This document shows positions 25,743 to 35,757 of a stretch of DNA of 64,000 nucleotides, one piece after another (the stretch's first letter is position 1; each line of letters begins with the position of its first letter). Source of the DNA: Glandiceps talaboti (taxonomy: Eukaryota > Hemichordata > Enteropneusta > Spengelidae); contig NC_135558.1 in assembly GCF_964340395.1 (NCBI RefSeq), forward strand, positions 803,001-867,000. The letters are read 5' to 3'. The position numbers were made by a program, and so were the translations under genes. The notes beneath the pieces were generated by a model. It was not told where the DNA came from. It worked only from the letters and a program-made list of their open reading frames with translations, and did not search any database.

Positions 25743-26007
25743 TCTACTTCATGTAACCCGTACGGTGAGCGTGCATTTTCGCGAGCAGCGCCAGTCTTAT
25801 GGAACAGTATACCACTTGAACTTCGTTCTTCGTTAACTGTCGATAAATTCAAGAAGGACATCAAGACACATATGTTTGCAAGAGCTTTCTCTAGTTTTTT
25901 TTACATTGATCAACTATTGTTCCTGTTCAGTGCCATAGAACATTACGTCGTATTGGATTTTGGCGCTATACAAATTCTTTTGATTGATTGATTGATTGAG
26001 TGATTGA
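25743..26007 (+). mobile_element. 5'-truncated non-LTR retrotransposon (LINE) 3' fragment
   Basis: The plus strand encodes GERAFSRAAPVLWNSIPLEL and then a DKFKKDIKTHMFARAF-like segment. This is the characteristic C-terminal tail of reverse-transcriptase ORFs of CR1/L2/Jockey-like LINEs (A-F-S-x-A-A-P-x-L-W-N-S-L-P). The frame runs to a stop beside a (GATT)n tail, as expected for a 3' end. No reverse-transcriptase core remains upstream, so this is a dead 5' truncation. Confidence 0.85.
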
Positions 26008-26496
26008 CACACACAAAAAACGGCCGTGTTGTGTGGGATTGAGAGTTAATGGTAAATCAGAGACGTGACTCTCAAGCCGGGGAAAAGAGTTCTGTGATGT
26101 ACAGGTTTCGCTCGTCCCTTTTAGTAACGCTGCAGATCTGGTAACAGATCATGGATCATTTTGTGAACATATGTAGTTACATAGCTTGTTTAGGAAAACA
26201 CGCTTGAGTCAGAAGAACTTCGGAACAAATTCCCCTGATAAACAATCTGAGAAATTACTGGTAATTAGTTACAATTAGCAGACAAATACGAAATAAATCT
26301 AATTAAATGACATTAATGATAAATAAGTTATAAAATCAATTAAATGTGGCCATAAGTAATCTGTATCCATAGACTGCATGGTCTATTAACCATCTTTTTT
26401 TACATTCTTCCGCCAAAGATAAAAGGGCGTCGAACTGTGAAAATTGTTTAACTGCTAAGAGTTTATTTTGCTCCAAAATACAAACGTTTATATCGT

Positions 26497-26498
26497 AT

Positions 26499-26553
<55 letters not shown>

Positions 26554-26555
26554 TA
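26497..26555. repeat. (TTTA)n microsatellite
   Basis: Pure ATTT tetranucleotide run. Confidence 0.96.
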
Positions 26556-27299
26556 TATATGTCTAAATTGAGTTAATTTGAACAATTCTACATGATTTAC
26601 GTATGGCCAATCAAAACCTCCTGTGTCTGAGGAGTATGTGGAAAGGACGGTTGTGTAACACTGGTATATATAACCTTGCAGGGAAACATCGTCTCGGAGA
26701 GGTGAGGGGGGGGGGGGTATTCACAGTACAGCTTACGAAGAAATAGAAGTGTATACTGCGATATATATACATAATAACCCCCCCCCCCCTTTACTCTTAC
26801 GCTTAAACAATCTTGATTTATTAATCAAGTGTAACAATTACAAAAGTATGTTGTTCTCGCGTCGTACAACTTTTACTATATGTACGATACTATGCCGGAA
26901 AAAGAACGTGTACACAATAGATCGGCGAATTAAGAAGTACATCAACTTGTATCTTACATTTTAATGATCGTTATTTTAAATCTTAATAATCATGATTTTG
27001 TTAAAAACAAGTCTTCTACTTTGGAAGACATAGACGCAAACACTAATGTGCTGTTAATTGGTGCCTAAAACATGATTCTAGAATTCGCTGACATGTGCTG
27101 TTCAAAACTTTGATCACTTAAGTGACGTGACCTGTACCCAAACACACTACATCGACTGCACATAGTAGAAGATATTGATATTTGAGCCTGGTCCGGTATG
27201 AGACAAGATCATCATATAGAGTAGAAGCTTCTATCTGATATTTGCTGACATGGTCTCTCAATGAAAAGACTTCCACGTTTAATTAGTAAATTAGTATTC

Positions 27300-28107
27300 G
27301 AGTCTACTGATGGCCAAGGTTAAAGGTCGGTTTTCAATAGAAAAGTTTCGAAAAGTATGACTGTATACATTTTAATTACGTTGACATGACTTTGTATGTG
27401 CAAAACTTGCAATTTCTGATTGACCTTGAATATGAATGTCAAGGTCATGACTCGGTGTCGTATCAGAAAGGTTACTTCTGATGGTGTAGACAACAGAATG
27501 GTGATCCTTTGAACAAAACTTTAATTATAAGTTATTGTGCAAATTTCAATTTGACCCTGGAGATGAAGGTTAATGTCAAAAGCCAGTGTCTGAATAGAGA
27601 GTTGACTTCTATAGACCTAGGTGCAAACATCGGAGTGAGTTTCTTTCTATTTGACCCTGAAGATAGCAGTCAAGGTCAAAAATCTTAATCTGGTAATATG
27701 TGGACACTTAAATAGTGTCTCTGTGCATTCAATTTATTGAGTTGTGGTTGAAAGGCAAAATTCTGCAATTTGACGTTGAACATGATGGCTATGGTCAAGG
27801 TCATTATCTCATCAGAAAGTTTGATAATTGAATGATGGTGTCTGTATGTATTAAACATTTAGAGGCAAGAGAAAAATGGGCATATTTAGGACAAATGTGG
27901 CCGTCATTTTGCCATAAAGGTCAGGGTCGCAAAGTGATGTGACTTGCATATGTACCTTAATAGTATCTGACATTTGTGCCAGGTTTGGTTGAAATTGAGT
28001 AGCCGGCCGCGATGTCTGAGATATGCCTGTCCACGGACGGACGGACTCTGGAACGCACTAATGTCATTTTCACAGCCCCCTCCGAGCTGTGCCCGTTGGG
28101 GGCTAAT
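27300..28107 (+). mobile_element. Candidate non-autonomous Helitron-like element (boundaries uncertain)
   Basis: Its right end has stem AGCCCCC (28074-28080) pairing with GGGGGCT (28098-28104), then CTAAT. This fits the hairpin plus CTRR-T end of Helitrons. GGACGGACGGACTCTGG just upstream resembles a motif I recall from repetitive elements of many invertebrates. The body has several TCAAGGTCA or TGACCTTGA motifs and includes the 266-bp block duplicated at 24452. The left end was not identified. Confidence 0.45.
27577..27842 (+). repeat. Dispersed repeat, copy 2
   Basis: Direct-orientation match to 24452-24718, by eye about 95% identical. It lies inside the longer candidate Helitron-like element. 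Confidence 0.85.
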
Positions 28108-29546
28108 AACAAGAAAGAGGTGATTTACGATTTACGAAACTATCCCTTGCCCACCCTCTTGGAATGGGCACAGTTCCAGGTAATGTACAATTGTTTGTCT
28201 ATAACCACTTTATCTGCACGTCATCAGCAATTCCAGTCAAGTTTTTATTGTTGTGTAGAAACTGTAACATTTGGTCGCATTTTTTAATTTGTAAATATGG
28301 CGATTATTAATTGGGAAGTCTGCATATGAGGCTGTTAGTGTACAATCACTTTGTTGTAGTTTGAATACTGGTAAACTAAGAATCAACTAAACAGGTGAAT
28401 TCAAGGATATCGGGTCCGCCATCATTATCAATTAATCGCTGGAGGGCATGCAATCAAAGGAATGTTCTGATCAACGCAGACAGTTTGAAATGTTTGTTAC
28501 CCTGTATTGCTGACGACATTGGAGTATTCCTCCCAATTAAAAAATCTGTTACAACTATATCACCGTTCGACAATCGTTCTTTCTTTAATAGACTACTGTA
28601 TTTAATTTCACGTAAGAGGTTTGCAGGGCCATAAAGGAACCAAGTCATATTCTGGTGGTCTTTTAGAGTTTTACGTATTTTCCAACTATAGCTAAAGCTT
28701 GATTTATCATACGTAGAACTGACACTTCTTGAATGGTTTAATAAAGATTCGTGTCGTAATTTCCAATGTGTGATACATTAATTGGTTCAACAATAAAAAT
28801 AAACTAACTCTGGCAATATCACAATTTAGACATAATTATGTGTTTTCGATAACATGGCCTCACAACATAGTCATAGGGTAGGTAGTACTGGTCGGGATTT
28901 TATTTTATTTTATCTTGTTTTTTTTAAAGGAAAAATATGACCCAAAACAAACGAAATGTCGGTGAGCACCCCTTCTATGATAGTTTGATGAAATATGTAC
29001 AGTTACAGCCATCCCTAGGGAAAGAAAGAGACGTACATGAAGGTCAAGAAGACAAAGAATTCCTTATCTTATTGTTTTAAATGTGTAAAAAAGTGTTAGG
29101 GTCGGGTTTTCAGGAACACATTTTTGTTTTATTTTACCTTGTTTTGTCTAAGCGCGTCTTTATCAACACTTTGACCATGTCTAAATCATTCCGAGACAAG
29201 GACACAGGAACGCACGTGACTAAAATACATGGTGGATATAGGTGGATATGATAAAGGGTGTTAGGTCTCAGACCGCTACAGTACTATATAGTGGGCCAAG
29301 TTCAGTGTAACCCAATAATAGCGCAAATGATCGCACAATATCATATTTTACCTGTCCTGAGATGTTGCTATTGTCGCCAAAATGTTGGCGATCGTTTGTT
29401 CTCTACTGTCCACCTGTTGGTCATGTCACTTTGGTCACTTCATGTCCATGGGATACAAGAAGTCGTAATATGTGCATTTCGACTTCATGGAGACAGAAGA
29501 CGACATTTCGCACATAGCAAAAAATGAATTTCTGAAGCATTTTTGG

Positions 29547-29552
29547 TTTATT
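29547..29552 (-). promoter_or_regulatory. Candidate polyadenylation signal of the TSP1 membrane-protein gene
   Basis: AATAAA on the minus strand, about 80 nt beyond the stop codon at 29630. Confidence 0.55.
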
Positions 29553-29629
29553 TAAGAAAAAATAACATCAAAGTAATAAAAGTAGCGTGACGATGAAATT
29601 GATTTTAGCGCCAAATCGAGACCTTTACA

Positions 29630-29693
29630 TTAGGGGGCGTCCAGTTCCGTGTAGAGTTCTTCTTGTGGAATCTCGTACATGTTTTCTTCGTCC
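29630..29693 (-). CDS. TSP1 membrane protein exon 7: C-terminus
   Basis: It encodes DEENMYEIPQEELYTELDAP and a TAA stop. YEIP and YTEL resemble SH2-binding and ITIM- or YxxL-like sorting motifs; no strict ITAM is present. Confidence 0.85.
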
Positions 29694-30501
29694 CTGTGAA
29701 GAAACAAAATTACCTTCTAAACTACAGTGGAAACCATGATGGCATTTCATGCATATTTCATTTACCAGAAAAGATCATTTTAAAAATGAAACCCCCAAAA
29801 GGCAAATCCAAGACTTAACGGACCAAACATAAGTTAGACATGAGTACACAACATATTCTAAATACTGACGCTGCACACTACACAGCAAAATACGACTTAG
29901 AAGAAGAATACTAGTTATTACCTTACAGTATATGTGAAACAAATTTCGTTTGAATTGAGCCAGCCGTTTTTGAGAAAACTATGACACAGACAGAGTATAC
30001 AGACACACAGACACAGACAGACACAGGCACACATATACGTATACACAGACACACACAGAGCTAGACTTTTCATCCCTAAAATATACATGTATTGTTCATG
30101 CTGAACTTGGTTGTGTCAATTTGATCAAAGCAAACAAAGACACCAAGATTGGCAAGAAGCGTAGACGCGCAACAAAACAAAAATGTTAGCGATACAAAGA
30201 ATGGATGGTGAATCAATGATGTGCATGATAAATGAATGTAGGATAGGAAAACAGATTTACCCATTCCCGTCGTCTTCCTCGTTCTCGCCTTTTCCAGGGA
30301 CAGGTGGAAGTGGATAGCCGGGAGCATAACTCCTTAAGATAAAGAGTTATTATAAACACATTGGATTACATTTCATCTAAAATGTAATTGTACTCTTGAA
30401 TTTGATATTTCATTTATAGGTCATCGATATTTTTCCGAGGAGAAACAAAACCACGAAAAAGATATCATATGTACACAATATTACCGTGTAAAGACAAACA
30501 T

Positions 30502-30576
<75 letters not shown>

Positions 30577-31718
30577 ATATCGCCGTGTGTTCTATGTGGG
30601 GGCATGAGGTGTAGCAAAAAGCTAAGTTCAGAACTTCAGTGTGATTTACATCAATGTATGGGTCAATTTACGATTTAGGATATGAAGACTATCATATTGG
30701 GGAATCCTCAAAATTAGTCAAGAATGATGTAAACCTCATGCAGACTAGACACTAGATAAATAATCCTCTTCCTGCACCGCAAAATACAATCATTGGTGGC
30801 GCTCTTATTCACGTTACGAGTGGAAATTTATAGGAGCGCCTCCAACGATGTGTCTCATCATAGTCTAGGTCAACCAATCTTCTACCTACGACGGAGGAGG
30901 TCGGGATGAGGATATACGGTTGCTATAATTCCATGTCACCAGATCACTCAGTGTTGCTTATAGCATCAAATAAAATCGATAATATGGTACTTTCTATGGA
31001 AAATTTTATAAGGGTTATCTAATGATTGGAAAGTGGTTGTATGATGATGTCACCAGGTTGTCATGGCAATTCTAGAAACACTTACTCTTTTCGCTCTGAG
31101 TTTGGAACATCCTCGAAGGGATCAATATATAAGTCTTCATCACTGTCTTTGTCACCAAGGACGAGATAGTCAGGCTCTTTAATTGGTTTTGTGTTTCCAA
31201 GGCTATGAAGAGAATTTGAATAACGGATTAGTGGGTAATTATTGTTGTTTGAAGGTAACATACTTTCGTCAACCTGGCATTGTATATGATCATGATGGCG
31301 TAGGGCGTAGCTATAGGGAGACGGCCTATCTTGCATGGTGTCTGGCTTGGTGCCCCGAGTGTGATGTCGCATTTCCGACGTTGGTGGCAGCAGTCAACCA
31401 CCAGCTCTGCACAGCATTCTCATCGAAAAGGTGCAATGAATGGTGAATTTTTAGAAGAAATACAATTGCAAACATACTAAATACTTACTCAGGTCTTGGA
31501 AGTGTTGGTGGTGCAGGACATGGATCCTTTGGATTCCGTTTTAGGACTGACGTCACTGCAACGCCAGAGGATATCTGTAGCTGTCTAAAATATATAGGCA
31601 GAACGGTAGGAAACAAGTTTCAGGTGATACTTACACTATATATAACACCTTAATTACACGTTTGAACATTGGAACATTAATCAATTTCGAAAATTACATC
31701 AGTTAGCACGACGACGCG

Positions 31719-31756
<38 letters not shown>

Positions 31757-33876
31757 CAGTTAGTCAGTCAGTTAGTCTGTCAGTCTGTCAGTCTGTCTCT
31801 GAAGAAATACAAAATGTTACAAGTTACAATGAATATGAATAGTTGGGCGACTTACCCCGTTTTTCGTTTTATATAGCCGAAGTACACTGCTATAAAGATA
31901 GCGCCCGCTAACACCAGTACACCTAATACACCTATCACAACAACGAAGGCTGTAGATAACAATATCAACATGAAGGTATGAAAGTTGTATCATATTTGAA
32001 ATCACAAGTGTATCACACGTCTCTATAAGTGCCATAATGTCAAAGTTCAAGGAACATTCATGTACGACATTTGACAGCATCATGTATTTTGTAATAAAAC
32101 TCCTAAAATAAATGCACATTCAAATGAAAATGATAAAACATCAAACAGAATCTGTGCATAAACTTGAGTTATGATATATAAAATCGGTAGAATGACGAAA
32201 ATTCTTCAAAACGTATGCGAAAAATGAAGAGCATGTGGAAAACGAAACAGAAAGCACCGCCATCGGATGAATCATTGTTACAACTTGAATTGGATGTAAC
32301 TCAAATCAAAAGACTATCAATAAACACCAATGTAATCAAAATGTGAATTTAAAATGAGTAAAAACACAAGCCGACTCACTCACTCACTCCCTCACGAAAT
32401 GGTAGTTTCGATTTTGCCTTGGTTGTTTGTATATATAGACGCGCACAAGAAGCATGTTAAGCCCTTTTCCACTGTCTATTCTTCGTTGTGAAGCATGTCA
32501 TGAGTACATACAGTGTATTAACACAGGCAACACCAGTGTACAATATTGGATGGATGGACAGATACAATGTAAGTGAAATACAAAAAAGAGACGTTTCTCA
32601 CCGATCATTGTCTGATGGCAATGTATCACGTGACACACTCTCGTTTCCAACAAGTCCGTTTTACGACACATAAGTTCCCCAAGTAGACAACCACGTGATC
32701 TGGACTGACGTCCATTACCACACGTCACGTTGCAGTCAGACCATTCCGACCATTGTGTATAGCGACCTGTATAGGTATATTTATCAGCTGGACTATTTGA
32801 CAGGTCAAAACTAGCCTCCTTCAATTTGTCTACAAATGCTATGCTTTGGACATTATGCGAGTTATCACCATCACCACCAATGTTCTCGTGAATTGCAAAT
32901 ATTCCAGCACGTCCAATACCAAATTTACGGCCATTCACATCGATATGTTGGGATTTTTTCAACGTCATCTCTTCATTGATTTCATCCTCCAAACCCTTAT
33001 CCATCATTTGATTCACCCTATCAACGTCCGACGCCCGTCTTGACGCTTCAACTTTAAATTTGCCGTATCCTTGGTTGCGTGATTGAGGAGGAACGTGTTG
33101 CTGCCAAATTCTGTCATCAATTTGGAAATGTTTACGACCTGGTCTCAGGTCTTCAAAATGCTCATCCTCCCGACTCTTCAGAGGTTGGCCCTTGCCTTTA
33201 AAGTGTTCATCTTCCCAGCCTTTCAGAGGTTGGCCAGCATCTTCAAAGTGCTCATCCCTCCAGCCTCTCGGAGGCTGCCCCTTGCGTTCACCTGTCAACA
33301 AGACATACCAACATTAAAATATGAATGTTCGAATGTATGCATGATTCAACATTTTCGTTGGTTTTTCAACAAGAAATTACCTAATGTCATGTACTTCGAT
33401 CTATAGTTTAGTCCGGGCCTAAACAGTTTTTATGCCTGAGGCACTAAGTCGGGCTTAAGTCGACTTGCTGTGTTCGGTTCAGGCAGCACTGTTTAGTTTG
33501 GTCTACGGCTATGAGCGAGTCAGGTTCAGGCTAAACTGTCCTATGTGAAAGCCTCAAATTACTCATCATAATCTTCAAATATATATATCTGCTCAAGATA
33601 GTAAATTCTTCTAGGCAGGTATACCGATTTTCGGAATAAGAAGAGTGCTAGAGTAACTGAACTGCGGCTTAATACACATGTAGAGACATCGTGTGATTCC
33701 ACATAATATGTATGATCATCTGGCTATCAAACTTTATAATTCATACAAACGTAGACATGTCTGTGAAAGAGAGGATCTAATGTGGTACGGACCGTAAACT
33801 TACCTGGGTTGATGACGCCGTCTATACTAGTCGAGGCTGCTACTATGACTAGAAAAACAACCCTTACAAATTTCAT
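29630..33876 (-). CDS. Single-pass membrane protein with one thrombospondin type 1 domain, 401 aa, seven exons
   Basis: Exons in coding order: 33804-33876, 32602-33291, 31856-31949, 31489-31584, 31086-31202, 30261-30332, 29630-29693. They total 1206 nt including the stop, and all phases fit. Visible parts: signal peptide (MKFVRVVFLVIVAAS), three 15-residue repeats of the type GQPLKGWEDEHF (about 29-73), a charged linker, a six-cysteine TSP1 domain (about 202-249; WSEW and CNVTCG), a transmembrane helix (255-281) with KRK stop-transfer, and an acidic tail of 120 residues. Tail tyrosines sit in YLVL (330), YIDP (343), YEIP (387) and YTEL (395), likely phosphotyrosine or sorting motifs. I do not recognise the family. 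TSP1 domains usually bind extracellular ligands or glycans, so a cell-surface receptor or adhesion role is an inference. It is divergent from the ASB-like gene. Confidence 0.88.
29694..30260. other. Last intron of the TSP1 gene, nothing beyond CA-rich sequence
   Basis: A loose ACACAGACA-rich stretch lies around 29990-30060. I see no other feature. Confidence 0.6.
30261..30332 (-). CDS. TSP1 membrane protein exon 6: proline-rich segment
   Basis: It encodes SYAPGYPLPPVPGKGENEED; PLPPVP could be an SH3-binding motif. The acceptor is ATCTTAAG and the phase is 2 in and out. Confidence 0.8.
30504..30571. repeat. (TG)n microsatellite in TSP1 gene intron 5
   Basis: Pure TG run of about 68 bp. Confidence 0.98.
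31086..31202 (-). CDS. TSP1 membrane protein exon 5: tyrosine motifs
   Basis: It encodes EPDYLVLGDKDSDEDLYIDP and then FEDVPNSERK: two tyrosine motifs in an acidic context. Phase 2 in and out. Confidence 0.85.
31489..31584 (-). CDS. TSP1 membrane protein exon 4: cytoplasmic tail
   Basis: The acceptor is ATATTTTAG before ACAG. The alternative AG sites 4 and 10 nt downstream give a stop codon, which fixes the choice. It encodes SVLKRNPKDPCPAPPTLPRP. Confidence 0.8.
   Translation of the reverse strand, partial: TATDILWRCSDVSPKTESKGSMSCTTNTSKT
31720..31800. repeat. (CA)n and (GTCA)n microsatellite in TSP1 gene intron 3
   Basis: A CA run (about 31725-31752) is followed by GTCAGTTAGTCAGTCAG-like tetranucleotide sequence. 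Confidence 0.92.
31856..31949 (-). CDS. TSP1 membrane protein exon 3: transmembrane helix
   Basis: It encodes VVVIGVLGVLVLAGAIFIAV, then YFGYIKRK. This is a clear membrane span followed by basic stop-transfer residues. Phase 1 in, phase 2 out. Confidence 0.9.
31950..32601. other. TSP1 gene intron 2, no feature seen
   Basis: AT-rich intron with only a short CTCACTCACTCACTC run near 32378. Confidence 0.55.
32602..33291 (-). CDS. TSP1 membrane protein exon 2: 15-aa repeats, linker and TSP1 domain
   Basis: Residues 25-255. A 45-bp coding repeat occurs three times at the start. The TSP1 module reads YTQWSEWSDCNVTCGNGRQ with the following Cys spaced as in group-1 repeats. The donor is GTGAGA. Confidence 0.92.
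33292..33803. other. TSP1 gene intron 1, no feature seen
   Basis: No repeat array or coding segment recognised. Confidence 0.55.
33804..33876 (-). CDS. TSP1 membrane protein exon 1: signal peptide
   Basis: ATG at 33876. The nearest upstream ATG (in CCATGGTAACATG) is out of frame. It encodes a hydrophobic leader ending INPG and stops in phase 1 at GTAAGT. Confidence 0.85.
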
Positions 33877-34347
33877 GTTACCATGGTTTTGTGGTAAAAT
33901 ATTACGATATGTGGCTAATATTTCACAGTGTCACACAGACACGTACACAAACAATGTCTTTTTGTAACCAGTCTACTGCTAACTTTTATTCTGAAATTCC
34001 AATATTCCATTCGAGCGTGTTCTTGCATTCCAATACATTCAAGAGTTCATCTCCCGCCGTTCACATGTGGTTACCGCGTTGAAACTGATGAGACGAGATG
34101 ATTCGAGAGCACGGAATCGTCGCGTTACAAGCGAGCGCAAAAGAAATAAATGATAGTTTGGATAGAAATGACATACAAAGACGTGATATTGAGAAACAAT
34201 GTGGCAATATTTGAGAAAATAGTATCAGCATAGAGGTAAACATTGCAGTAAACTTTCGGGAATAAGCACTGACAATCGTTGTCATAGAATCTTCTGATCA
34301 CATGACATGACGTCATCGAAGAAATAAGAATATGATGGAGAGAAGAC
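33877..34347. promoter_or_regulatory. Shared divergent promoter region, TSP1 gene / ASB-like gene
   Basis: Only 471 bp separate the two start codons on opposite strands, so both promoters and 5' leaders must share it unless there are distant untranslated exons. It contains a perfect TGACGTCA palindrome (34308-34315). I see no convincing TATA box. Confidence 0.6.
34308..34315. promoter_or_regulatory. CRE palindrome (TGACGTCA)
   Basis: A perfect consensus cAMP-response/ATF element, 33 bp upstream of the ASB-like ATG within the divergent promoter. Confidence 0.55.
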
Positions 34348-35757
34348 ATGCTATCAGCAGCGGTACTTCTGATGGGGTTGGGAAATTCCCGAGTTTCGCC
34401 TTTTAGATCGCAAACTGCACAGACTCAGATCCAAATACTGCACAAAATTATTCGAGAACAAGACATTGAAGGATGCCGAACATTTGTGGAGAAGGAGATC
34501 AACTGGGATGACATCCTCCCGTACGGTCCGGATGATAGCGATCCAATTTATCTTCCGCATCATTTAATGTTCTATCACCTTGCCAACAATTTGAACATAG
34601 ATATTTTGGAGATGTTACTACAGAGTGGGCTGAACCCGAATTTTTCGGATCGTATGAAGAGGACGGCTTTGCATTACTTGATACGGAAATTACATTATCA
34701 ACGAATGTTCATTAGGAAAGAGAAAGAAGCCGACGATCTCTTGGTAATGTATATAGAGTCACTGTGTTCGCACGGTGCTAACCCAAACGCTCAAGATGTG
34801 AACGGCAGTACCCCTATGCACCTAGCTGCAATATACAACTATGTGGGGTGTATAACTTTACTGGTGAAATATGGTGGCAACATTGAAAGGAAGGATTTGA
34901 AAGGATGCACAGCTTTCATGAAAGCAGCTGAATTTGGCAGTTTGCATGTACTAGAAGAGTTAGTAGGTCTCGGTGTCAACGTTACGCAGACTGATGAAAT
35001 GGGACGGACAGCGCTACACGCTGTCGGTAAATTTCCCCGAGTACAACGTCTACAATGTGTGAAGTTTCTCATCCGCCATAATATTAACTTACAAATACAA
35101 GATTTAGAAGGAGATACGTGCCTACATCTATGTACACGATCGAAGGCCGCTGAGGATATTGTAGTAGAATTATTACAGGGTGGCGCTGATCCAAATATTG
35201 TGAACAAAAAAGGACAAACTGCGTTATTCGATTATTTAAATAACTTTCATTTGTGGGGTAGCATAAGTTGTCGCATCGCCGGCCATAATCGCAATCCGGG
35301 TAATCCAAATCCTAATCGACCACGCCGTAGAGCTTACCATAGACTCAATCTGTCTGCTCTAATCGCTTCGTCAGAAGGCTTCTGTCGTATCATTGACAAT
35401 ACAACAGTGATCCGCATTCGCAATGAAAGTGGAGAACTACCGACGCTCCTACGCCAAGACAATGCAACAGAACTGGCAGAATATCTCGCAACACTTTCTG
35501 AAATACCACCATCTTTAAGATTACAATGTCGGCAAACAATCAGGAGAGCGATCGGCTTTCAACGTTTGACCATGGCGAATATCAGCAGCATAGAGCTACC
35601 AAAACTTCTCCAACAATACATCATTACACCACTATGTTCTAGTAAGATGATGGTACCAGTTGGGAGTCCACAGGAAGAAGGGGCATTGCCGTTAGATATG
35701 TGGCTTGAAGGAAAGGCAAAGAAATTATTGTATTTTCAACTCCAAAATATAAATTAA
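34348..35757 (+). CDS. Ankyrin-repeat and SOCS-box (ASB-like) protein, 469 aa, intronless
   Basis: ASB proteins are substrate receptors of Cullin-5/elongin-BC ubiquitin ligases: ankyrin repeats bind the target and the SOCS box binds the ligase. Here six or seven ankyrin repeats span about 71-300 (for example GANPNAQDVNGSTPMHLAAI and GADPNIVNKKGQTALFDYL). The C-terminal SOCS box is at about 386-426, with BC-box SLRLQCRQTI (Leu390, Cys394) and Cul5-box-like LPKL (417-420). A basic, Pro/Asn-rich linker lies at about 312-332. The start is the first in-frame ATG after a TGA at 34333. An out-of-frame ATG at 34332 opens a short overlapping upstream frame ending near 34406, which could lower translation. 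All other genes in the window have many introns, so a retrocopy origin is possible. The exact ASB subtype is not resolved. Confidence 0.9.
   Translation: MLSAAVLLMGLGNSRVSPFRSQTAQTQIQILHKIIREQDIEGCRTFVEKEINWDDILPYGPDDSDPIYLPHHLMFYHLANNLNIDILEMLLQSGLNPNFSDRMKRTALHYLIRKLHYQRMFIRKEKEADDLLVMYIESLCSHGANPNAQDVNGSTPMHLAAIYNYVGCITLLVKYGGNIERKDLKGCTAFMKAAEFGSLHVLEELVGLGVNVTQTDEMGRTALHAVGKFPRVQRLQCVKFLIRHNINLQIQDLEGDTCLHLCTRSKAAEDIVVELLQGGADPNIVNKKGQTALFDYLNNFHLWGSISCRIAGHNRNPGNPNPNRPRRRAYHRLNLSALIASSEGFCRIIDNTTVIRIRNESGELPTLLRQDNATELAEYLATLSEIPPSLRLQCRQTIRRAIGFQRLTMANISSIELPKLLQQYIITPLCSSKMMVPVGSPQEEGALPLDMWLEGKAKKLLYFQLQNIN

Noticed and set aside
28395-28634. 79-codon open frame in the intergenic region
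   Set aside because: No recognisable family and no supporting exon structure.
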